Part shown: piece by piece, positions 7,186 to 12,103 of the stretch | Layout of the letters: the number at the start of each line of letters is the position of its first letter | How positions within the stretch are numbered: the stretch's first letter is position 1 | Source of the DNA: JAATGA01 sp047605605 | GTDB taxonomy: Bacteria > Pseudomonadota > Alphaproteobacteria > Rhodobacterales > Rhodobacteraceae | Direction: 5' to 3' | Assembly (NCBI GenBank): GCA_047605605.1 | Contig: JASGFG010000097.1 | Location: 1-12,103 of the forward strand | Length of the DNA stretch: 12,103 bases | Translations under genes and position numbers: made by a program | The notes under the pieces: model-generated | What the model was told of the DNA's origin: nothing | The model's database searches: none | Seen by the model: the letters and a program-made list of their open reading frames with translations, nothing else

Positions 7186-7202
7186 TAAATCAGAGTGATT
7201 TA
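7186..7202. promoter_or_regulatory. Probable operator of the ROK regulator (perfect 7-3-7 inverted repeat)
   Basis: TAAATCA, spacer GAG, TGATTTA is a perfect dyad inside an AT-rich island (7181-7207 has only four G or C in 27 bases), which stands out in GC-rich DNA. Dimeric ROK repressors such as Mlc, NagC and XylR bind AT-rich dyads. The site lies in the only divergent promoter region of the locus, next to the gene for a ROK regulator, so one bound repressor could control both directions. Binding itself is inferred. Confidence 0.7.
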
Positions 7203-7208
7203 ATTATC

Positions 7209-7214
7209 TTGACG
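7209..7214 (+). promoter_or_regulatory. Possible -35 box for the frcBCAK transcript
   Basis: TTGACG matches five of six -35 positions and starts seven bases after the inverted repeat. The -10 region 17 bases on (TTTCTT, 7232-7237) is weak, as expected for an activated or alphaproteobacterial promoter. The mRNA leader before frcB would be about 70 bases. Confidence 0.4.
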
Positions 7215-7306
7215 CAAGCCAGAGAATCGGTTTTCTTCATGTCATCGCAGGCCGTGAGGGACGGTCGCGACATGCTTGCACAGCGCGGGGAACGCCCGCA
7301 CTTCTG

Positions 7307-7313
7307 GGAGGAA
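7307..7313 (+). promoter_or_regulatory. Ribosome binding site of frcB
   Basis: GGAGGAA lies ahead of three tandem ATGs at 7318, 7321 and 7324. Spacing from GGAGG (7307-7311) is six, nine or twelve bases. The first two are both plausible and differ by one Met. Confidence 0.75.
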
Positions 7314-7317
7314 GTCC

Positions 7318-8340
7318 ATGATGATGAAGAAAACCGCCCTCTGGGGCGCCGCCGCGCTTGCGCTGACCGCCGCCGCCCCGGCGATGGCGGCGGATGTTTC
7401 CGCCTGCCTGATCACCAAGACCGACACCAACCCCTTCTTCGTCAAGATGAAGGAAGGCGCCGAGGCCAAGGCCAAGGAACTGGGCATCAACCTCAAGGCC
7501 TATGCAGGCAAGATCGACGGCGACCATGAAAGCCAGGTCGCCGCCATCGAGGCCTGCATCGCCGATGGGGCCAAGGGCATCCTGATCACCGCATCCGATA
7601 CCAAGGCCATCGTGGATTCGGTGAAACAGGCGCGCGACGCGGGCCTGCTGGTCATCGCGCTGGACACGCCGCTTGATCCCGTCGATGCGGCGGACGCGAC
7701 CTTTGCCACCGACAACTTCAAGGCGGGCGAGCTGATCGGCGAATGGGCCAAGGCCACCCTGGGTGACAAGGCCGCCAGTGCCAAGATCGCCATGCTGGAC
7801 CTTGCGATCAGCCAGCCCTCGGTCGACGTGCTGCGCGACCAGGGGTTCCTGAAGGGATTTGGCGTTGATCTGGGCGATGCGAACAAATGGGGCGACGAAA
7901 CCGACCCGCGCATCGTCGGCCACGAAGTCACCTCGGGCAACGAGGAGGGCGGGCTGAAGGCGATGGAGGCGCTGCTGGCCAAGGACCCCGACATCAACAT
8001 GGTCTATACGATCAACGAACCCGCCGCCGCCGGCGCCTATGAGGCGCTGAAGGCCGTGGGGCGTGAAAAGGACGTGCTGATCGTGTCGGTCGATGGCGGC
8101 TGCCCCGGCGTCAAGAACGTCAAGGACGGCATAATCGGCGCCACCAGCCAGCAATACCCGCTGCTGATGGCTTCCAAGGGGATCGAGGCGATTGCCGCCT
8201 TTGCCAAGGATGGCACCAAGCCCGCCCCGACCGAGGGTAAGACCTTCTTCGACACCGGCGTGACGCTGGTGACGGACAAACCCGCCGCCGGGGTCGAGTC
8301 CATCGACACCGTCAAAGGCACGGAAATGTGCTGGGGCTGA
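7318..8340 (+). CDS. frcB: Sugar ABC transporter periplasmic binding protein, FrcB-like
   Basis: This is the periplasmic receptor of a CUT2-class sugar importer. The protein is 340 aa. Residues 1-24 are a Sec signal peptide (MMMKK, hydrophobic core, cleavage after Ala-Met-Ala), with no lipobox. The mature protein is a type I periplasmic fold of the ribose/fructose group: KTDTNPFFVKMKEGA near the start, ADGAKGILITASDTKAI, LVIALDTPLDP and TINEPAAAGAYEAL are the ligand-cleft and hinge segments, and SVDGGCPGVKNVKDG follows. It closely resembles S. meliloti FrcB, which binds fructose and, by report, also mannose and ribose; this is from memory of that family. The run of three Met codons at the start is unusual but harmless. 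It is the first gene of frcBCAK. The ligand is inferred, not shown. Confidence 0.93.
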   Translation: MMMKKTALWGAAALALTAAAPAMAADVSACLITKTDTNPFFVKMKEGAEAKAKELGINLKAYAGKIDGDHESQVAAIEACIADGAKGILITASDTKAIVDSVKQARDAGLLVIALDTPLDPVDAADATFATDNFKAGELIGEWAKATLGDKAASAKIAMLDLAISQPSVDVLRDQGFLKGFGVDLGDANKWGDETDPRIVGHEVTSGNEEGGLKAMEALLAKDPDINMVYTINEPAAAGAYEALKAVGREKDVLIVSVDGGCPGVKNVKDGIIGATSQQYPLLMASKGIEAIAAFAKDGTKPAPTEGKTFFDTGVTLVTDKPAAGVESIDTVKGTEMCWG

Positions 8341-8358
8341 GTTTGGTGACGAGTGACT

Positions 8359-8374
8359 GACCCCTTCGGGGGTC
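8359..8374 (+). terminator. TTCG-capped hairpin after frcB
   Basis: GACCCC, loop TTCG, GGGGTC is a perfect 6-bp stem with a very stable tetraloop, starting 18 bases after the frcB stop. The following GGGTTT has only three T, so it is more likely a partial terminator or an mRNA-protecting hairpin than a full stop, since frcC must be transcribed through it. Confidence 0.6.
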
Positions 8375-8385
8375 GGGTTTGACGG

Positions 8386-8412
8386 CAGGGGCGGCGCTTG
8401 GTGCCGCCCCTG
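8386..8412 (+). repeat. Strong inverted repeat between frcB and frcC
   Basis: CAGGGGCGGC (8386-8395) and GCCGCCCCTG (8403-8412) form a perfect 10-bp stem with a 7-base loop. No T-run follows. It is the second of three hairpins in this spacer and the most stable by length. Confidence 0.6.
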
Positions 8413-8420
8413 TCCTGACC

Positions 8421-8440
8421 GCCGCCCCGAGACGGGCGGC
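8421..8440 (+). repeat. Third inverted repeat before frcC
   Basis: GCCGCCC (8421-8427) and GGGCGGC (8434-8440) form a perfect 7-bp stem with a 6-base loop. It ends 19 bases before the frcC ATG, just clear of the GGAAGGGGGAC ribosome site region, so it may shape frcC translation. Confidence 0.5.
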
Positions 8441-8459
8441 CCGCGGGAAGGGGGACGCG

Positions 8460-9530
8460 ATGTCGGCAGATGCAAAAGCCACCAGTTTCGAGGACGGGCT
8501 GAAGGGCGCCTCGACCACGGTGGCCGAGTTTCACGAAGAAAAATCCGCGCTGAAGAAGATCCAGCACTGGTTGCACCAGACGCCTTCGGCGGTGCCGATG
8601 ATCGTGCTGGTGGTGGCGCTGGTGATCTTTGGCGTGTTGTCGCCGAATTTCTTCAAGGCGACGACGCTGTCCACCATCCTGCAACAGATCGCCATCGTCG
8701 GCATTCTGGGCATTGCGCAGACGCTGGTGATCCTGACCGCCGGGATCGACCTGTCGGTCGGCGCCATCGCGGTGTTTTCCTCGGTCCTGATGGGGCAGTT
8801 CACCTTTCGCTATGGCCTGCCGGCAGAGCTGTCGATCCTGCTGGGCCTGATCCTTGGCACGGCCATGGGCTTCGTCAACGGCTGGCTGGTGGCAAAGGTG
8901 AAACTGCCGCCGTTCATCGTCACGCTGGGGACATGGCAGATCCTGCTGGCCTCGAACTTCATCTTTTCCGCGAACGAGACGATCCGGTCGTCGGACATCG
9001 AACAGCAGGCGCCCGCGCTGCAATTCTGGGGCTATGCCATCCAGCCGGGCGGGGTGCGGGTGCTGTATGCCGTGTTCCTGATGATCGTGCTGGTGGCGAT
9101 CATGGCCTGGATACTGCGCCATACCGCCTGGGGCCGCCATGTCTATGCCACGGGCGACGATCCGGTGGCGGCGGAACTGGCCGGGGTGCCGACGAAGCGG
9201 GTGCTGATCCAGGTCTATTCGCTGGCCGGGCTGTTCTGCGCGGTGGCGGGCTGGGTGATGATCGGCCGTTTCGGCTCGGTTTCGCCCACGGCCTCCACCG
9301 GACAGCTGGGCAATATCCAGTCGATCACCGCGGTGGTCATCGGCGGCATCTCGCTGTTCGGCGGGCGGGGGTCGATCATCGGCATGTTCTTCGGCGCGCT
9401 GATCGTCGGCGTGTTCGAGATGGGGTTGAAGATGGTCGGCACCGACCCGCAATGGACATTCTTCCTGATCGGCGTGCTGATCATCTTTGCGGTCGCCGTG
9501 GACCAGTGGATCAGAAAGGCATCGGCATGA
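8460..9530 (+). CDS. frcC: Sugar ABC transporter permease, FrcC-like
   Basis: This is the membrane channel of the CUT2-class importer (BPD_transp_2 family, as RbsC); it would act as a dimer in the inner membrane. The protein is 356 aa. A hydrophilic, charged N-terminus of about 40 residues precedes the first membrane segment (46-62). The usual permease marks follow: LTAGIDLSVGAIA (92-104), KLPPFIVTLGT (148-158), the ATPase-coupling loop TGDDPVAAELAGVP (231-244), and VVIGGISLFGGRGSIIGMF (292-310). About ten hydrophobic segments are visible. The start at 8460 has AAGGGGGA just upstream; earlier in-frame starts from 8379 would run back through the hairpins. The stop overlaps the frcA start in ATGA, so translation of the two is coupled. 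Confidence 0.93.
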   Translation: MSADAKATSFEDGLKGASTTVAEFHEEKSALKKIQHWLHQTPSAVPMIVLVVALVIFGVLSPNFFKATTLSTILQQIAIVGILGIAQTLVILTAGIDLSVGAIAVFSSVLMGQFTFRYGLPAELSILLGLILGTAMGFVNGWLVAKVKLPPFIVTLGTWQILLASNFIFSANETIRSSDIEQQAPALQFWGYAIQPGGVRVLYAVFLMIVLVAIMAWILRHTAWGRHVYATGDDPVAAELAGVPTKRVLIQVYSLAGLFCAVAGWVMIGRFGSVSPTASTGQLGNIQSITAVVIGGISLFGGRGSIIGMFFGALIVGVFEMGLKMVGTDPQWTFFLIGVLIIFAVAVDQWIRKASA

Positions 9531-10306
9531 GCACCCCCATCCTGGAAGCGCGCGGCCTGGTCAAACGCTATGGCAAGGTGACGGCGCTGAACAACTGCGA
9601 CTTCGACCTGTATCCGGGCGAGATCCTGGCGGTGATCGGCGACAACGGCGCGGGCAAGTCCAGCCTGATCAAGGCCCTGTCCGGCGCGATCCACCCCGAC
9701 GAGGGCGAGATCCGGCTGGAGGGGAACCCGGTGTCCTTCCGCACCCCGATCGAGGCGCGGGGCGCCGGGATCGAGACGGTCTATCAGACGCTGGCCATGT
9801 CGCCCGCGCTGTCCATCGCTGACAACATGTTCATGGGTCGCGAATTGCGCGCGCCGGGCATCATGGGGTCGGTGTTCCGCAAGCTGGACCGCCCGCGGAT
9901 GGAGAAATTCGCCCGCGAAAAGCTGAACGAACTGGGACTGATGACGATCCAGAACATCAACCAGCCGGTGGAAACCCTGTCGGGTGGCCAGCGGCAGGGG
10001 GTGGCGGTGGCGCGCGCCGCGGCCTTCGGGTCCAAGGTGGTGATCCTGGACGAACCCACCGCGGCGCTTGGCGTCAAGGAAAGCCGCCGGGTGCTGGAGC
10101 TGATCCGCGATGTCCGCAGCCGCGGCATCCCGATCATCCTGATCAGCCACAACATGCCCCATGTGTTCGAGGTGGCCGACCGTATCCACATCCACCGCCT
10201 GGGCCGCAGGCTGGCGGTGATCAAGCCCGGCGACTACACCATGTCGGATGCGGTGGCCTTCATGACCGGGGCCAAGGTGCCCGAAGGCGTCAAGGTCGAC
10301 GCATGA
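9527..10306 (+). CDS. frcA: Sugar ABC transporter ATP-binding protein, FrcA-like
   Basis: This is the ATPase that powers the importer from the cytoplasmic face. The protein is 259 aa with a single nucleotide-binding domain, unlike the two-domain RbsA/XylG proteins of about 500 aa but like FrcA. All motifs are intact: Walker A GDNGAGKS (38-45), Q-loop region VYQTLAM (85-91), signature LSGGQRQG (151-158), Walker B VVILDEP (171-177) with catalytic Glu176, and the switch His208 in ISHN. Its ATG shares bases with the frcC stop (ATGA), and its own stop overlaps the next gene's start in the same way. AAAGG lies about nine bases upstream. Confidence 0.94.
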   Translation: MSTPILEARGLVKRYGKVTALNNCDFDLYPGEILAVIGDNGAGKSSLIKALSGAIHPDEGEIRLEGNPVSFRTPIEARGAGIETVYQTLAMSPALSIADNMFMGRELRAPGIMGSVFRKLDRPRMEKFAREKLNELGLMTIQNINQPVETLSGGQRQGVAVARAAAFGSKVVILDEPTAALGVKESRRVLELIRDVRSRGIPIILISHNMPHVFEVADRIHIHRLGRRLAVIKPGDYTMSDAVAFMTGAKVPEGVKVDA

Positions 10307-10914
10307 CGCCGGCGGAACTGGCCGACGAAATCAGGCAACGGGCGGCGGGGCAGGGGCGGTTCATCACCGCCCTTGCAGGTCCGCCCGGCGCGGGGAAATC
10401 CACGCTGGCCGCGCAGGTGGTGGTCGAACTCGGCCCCGGCGCGCGGCTGGTGCCGATGGACGGGTTCCACTATGACAACGCGGTTCTCGATGCTCGCGGC
10501 GACCGCGCGCGCAAGGGCGCGCCGCATACGTTCGACGTGGGCGGGCTGATCTCGCTGATGGCGCGGCTGCGGACCGGGGGCGAGGTGGCGATCCCCGTGT
10601 TCGACCGGGTGGCCGATCTGGCTCGCGCCGCGGCCGATGTGGTGACGGACGAGGACCGCCTGCTGGTGGTCGAGGGGAACTACCTGCTGCTGGACGCCGC
10701 ACCCTGGAACCGGCTGATGCCGTTCTTTGACCTGACAGTGATGATCTCGGTCCCCGAGGCCGAACTGGAACGCCGGCTGATCCGCCGGTGGCTGGATCAT
10801 GGTCGGACAGAGGTCGCGGCGCGCGCCTGGGTCGCGTCGAACGATATGCCGAATGTGCGCACTGTCATCGCCGGGTCGCGGCCTGCGGATCTGGTGGTGG
10901 ATCAAGGGGTTTGA
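10303..10914 (+). CDS. frcK: P-loop kinase of the uridine kinase/phosphoribulokinase class, FrcK-like
   Basis: This is a probable cytoplasmic small-molecule kinase. It is 203 aa. Walker A is GPPGAGKS (26-33). MDGFHYDNAVL (52-62), with Asp53 and His56, and VEGNYLLLD (123-131) are typical of the nucleoside kinase/phosphoribulokinase/pantothenate kinase superfamily, and SNDMPNVRTV (179-188) is a conserved C-terminal block of the FrcK/YggC-like subgroup. It is unrelated to the PfkB or ROK fructokinases. It overlaps frcA in ATGA and is the last gene of the operon, so the natural guess is that it phosphorylates the imported sugar or a derivative. No substrate can be read from the sequence and the biochemistry of the subgroup is poorly known. 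The stop is four bases from that of the convergent recombinase gene. Confidence 0.87.
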   Translation: MTPAELADEIRQRAAGQGRFITALAGPPGAGKSTLAAQVVVELGPGARLVPMDGFHYDNAVLDARGDRARKGAPHTFDVGGLISLMARLRTGGEVAIPVFDRVADLARAAADVVTDEDRLLVVEGNYLLLDAAPWNRLMPFFDLTVMISVPEAELERRLIRRWLDHGRTEVAARAWVASNDMPNVRTVIAGSRPADLVVDQGV

Positions 10915-10927
10915 CCCGTCAATCCCC
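10906..10927. terminator. Hairpin over the two convergent stop codons of frcK and the recombinase gene
   Basis: GGGG-T-TTGA (10906-10914) pairs with TCAA-T-CCCC (10919-10927) around the loop CCCG, with one T/T mismatch. Both stop codons lie in the stem. It is symmetric, so it could act on both transcripts, but neither side has a clear T-run. No other terminator is visible at this junction, which has only four bases between genes. Confidence 0.4.
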
Positions 10928-11968
10928 CAGCAGGTTGGTGGCCGGATTGTCCGCCATCTCGACATCGGCATAGTACTTTTGCGCCTGCACGGGCGAGCGG
11001 TGCAGCGACAGCTTCATCGCCGCCTGCAACGGCGCCCCGTCCAGCGCCGCCTGGGTCAGGAAGCCTGAGCGCAGCCCGTGCGGCGTGGCAAAGCCGTCGG
11101 GCATCCCGGCATCCTTCAGGACGCGCTTGACGATCAGCATCACCCCGTCCGGCGACAGGCGGTTCTTGCCCGCCCGGTCGGCGCGGCTGATCCGGCGGAA
11201 AAGCGGGCCTTGCGTCAGCCGCGCCGCCTCGATCCAGGCGACGACAGCCCGCGCCGCGCGACCCTTCAGCACCAGCCGGGGGGTCTTGCCCTTGGTCGTG
11301 GTTTTGGTGCCGGGCAGACGCAGCCAGATCTGGCCTTTCTCGCGGAACTCGGACAGGTCCAGATCCTCGACGTTCAGCGACACGATCTCGGACCGTCGCC
11401 GCCCGCCCGAGGCCCAGCCCAGCATCAGGATCGCCCGGTCGCGCACCCCGCGCAGGCCGGGCCCGCAGGCATCCAGCAGCTTCAGCAGCACGTCGCGCGT
11501 CACCGGATTGGCCGACTTCGGCGCGGGCGCCCGCTCGGCGGCCTTGCGTGCCTTGGCCCGCGCCTGCCGCAGGACCGGCGCCTCGAACGGGCTGGCGAGG
11601 TTGCGCATCCGGTGAAAGGCCCGCCAGCTGGCAATCGCCCGGTCCAGCGTCGAGACGGCGGGACAGCCAAGGCTTTTGCGCAGGCCCCGTTCGATCAGGG
11701 TTTCGGCCACCTGGCGCGCGGGGTCATCGGCGGGCGCCCCTGTCAGGTCGCGGCTGTGGTCCAGCAGATAGCACAGCGCCACCGCCTCCCGCTCGGGCCA
11801 TTCGGGGGGGGCGCCAAAGCGCAGGCGGCGCCACGCCTCGATCCGCGTCAGGTCGCCTTCCCAGGCGCGGATGGTGTTTGCCGGCGTGCCGCGCCGGTAA
11901 AGATCGGACAGGGCATCGCCGATTTCCGGCGAAAGCGGCGGCAGGGGCAGGGTAACGGCGGCTGTCAT
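10919..11968 (-). CDS. Tyrosine recombinase / site-specific integrase
   Basis: Tyrosine recombinases cut and rejoin DNA at specific sites. The protein is 349 aa. The N-terminal half (about 12-135) fits a core-binding SAM-like domain, with RRGTPANTIRAWEGDL as its start and a Lys/Ala/Arg-rich linker at 134-152. The catalytic set is present: Arg191 in GGRRRSE, Lys222 in TKTTTKGK, His297 and Arg300 in HGLR, His323 in SLHRSP and the nucleophile Tyr332 in QKYYADV. The usual Gly before the last His is Leu, and the tail is DVEM. The ATG at 11968 has GAGG about seven bases upstream; a TTG at 12025 would add 19 residues without family character. Base composition matches the neighbours. It could be a chromosomal or plasmid resolvase-type enzyme or a leftover integrase; no att site or excisionase is visible. 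Confidence 0.9.
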   Translation of the reverse strand: MTAAVTLPLPPLSPEIGDALSDLYRRGTPANTIRAWEGDLTRIEAWRRLRFGAPPEWPEREAVALCYLLDHSRDLTGAPADDPARQVAETLIERGLRKSLGCPAVSTLDRAIASWRAFHRMRNLASPFEAPVLRQARAKARKAAERAPAPKSANPVTRDVLLKLLDACGPGLRGVRDRAILMLGWASGGRRRSEIVSLNVEDLDLSEFREKGQIWLRLPGTKTTTKGKTPRLVLKGRAARAVVAWIEAARLTQGPLFRRISRADRAGKNRLSPDGVMLIVKRVLKDAGMPDGFATPHGLRSGFLTQAALDGAPLQAAMKLSLHRSPVQAQKYYADVEMADNPATNLLGD

Positions 11969-12040
11969 CGGACCTCGGCATCCGGGGGGTGTCCCAGTCT
12001 GGACCGGAACGAATGCCGAACGCAACAGTCCTGAAAGGAT

Positions 12041-12066
12041 CCTGGTGCCGCGCGCCCCGCACCAGG
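12041..12066 (-). terminator. Possible terminator of a minus-strand gene beyond the right edge
   Basis: CCTGGTGC (12041-12048) and GCACCAGG (12059-12066) make a perfect 8-bp stem with a 10-base loop. Read on the minus strand it is followed by ATCCTTTC, a short T-rich tail, 70 bases ahead of the recombinase start. It may end a transcript entering from the right or insulate the recombinase gene. The rest of 11969-12103 shows no gene, tRNA or direct repeat that I can support. Confidence 0.35.
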
Positions 12067-12103
12067 CCGCAGGCCCCTATCCATGCGCGCCCGAAACCGG
12101 GGC

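Noticed and set aside
5417..7198. Very long plus-strand open frame (593 codons) opposite the regulator and mutarotase genes
   Set aside because: It is rich in Arg, Gly, His and Pro, has no domain or ribosome site, and lies antisense to two clear genes. It is a by-product of the GC-rich third codon position.
7239..7529. Possible leader peptide starting at the ATG at 7239 before frcB
   Set aside because: It has no ribosome site, runs far into frcB in another frame, and its residues past 7318 are a frame shadow.
8359..8440. CRISPR-like or REP-like repeat array in the frcB-frcC spacer
   Set aside because: The three hairpins differ in sequence, length and loop, so there is no repeated unit.
8037..9452. 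Long minus-strand open frame (471 codons) opposite frcB and frcC
   Set aside because: Composition is His/Gln/Arg/Asp-rich without any recognisable motif, and it is fully antisense to strong transporter genes.
12026..12103. Possible tRNA or attachment site at the right edge
   Set aside because: There is a stem-loop at 12041-12066 but no T-loop GTTCGA-type sequence, no cloverleaf and no matching direct repeat in the window.

Overview
The window is GC-rich, tightly packed DNA. Its gene content fits an alphaproteobacterium, most likely a member of the Rhodobacterales (Paracoccus/Rhodobacter type). This is inferred from codon and GC bias and from the Frc-type sugar operon; no marker gene fixes the genus. 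Twelve complete protein genes cover almost everything. The largest gene-free stretch is the 221-base divergent promoter region at 7097-7317, followed by 135 bases at the right edge. I see no rRNA, tRNA, CRISPR array or insertion sequence.

Region 1 (52-3077, plus strand) is a complete tripartite tricarboxylate transporter: the periplasmic binding protein TctC, the small membrane subunit TctB and the large membrane subunit TctA. A strong hairpin lies between tctC and tctB and probably lets the binding protein be made in excess.

Region 2 (3078-5294, minus strand) is a three-gene glycerophospholipid module: a PlsC-like acyltransferase, a CdsA-like CDP-diacylglycerol synthase and a CDP-alcohol phosphatidyltransferase. 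Their stops and starts touch or overlap. The set resembles the Escherichia coli ynbA/ynbB-type pair. The last enzyme has Asn, Asn and Val where the family motif normally has Asp, Asp and Arg.

Region 3 (5375-10914) is an Frc-type (fructose/ribose-class) sugar uptake locus. On the minus strand are a ROK-family regulator and an RbsD/FucU-type sugar mutarotase. On the plus strand are frcB (binding protein), frcC (permease), frcA (single-domain ATPase) and frcK (P-loop kinase). The gene set matches the frcR-frcBCAK locus of Sinorhizobium meliloti as I remember it. The divergent intergenic region carries a perfect 7-3-7 inverted repeat in an AT-rich island, with a -35-like hexamer for each direction on either side; I read it as the regulator's operator. 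Three hairpins in a row separate frcB from frcC.

Region 4 (10919-11968, minus strand) is a complete tyrosine recombinase convergent with frcK. A hairpin further upstream of it may be the terminator of a gene outside the window.

The mutarotase, regulator and lipid genes are all on the minus strand with gaps of at most about 80 bases, so the lipid module may be transcribed with the sugar regulator. That link is the least expected feature of the window and is an inference from layout.
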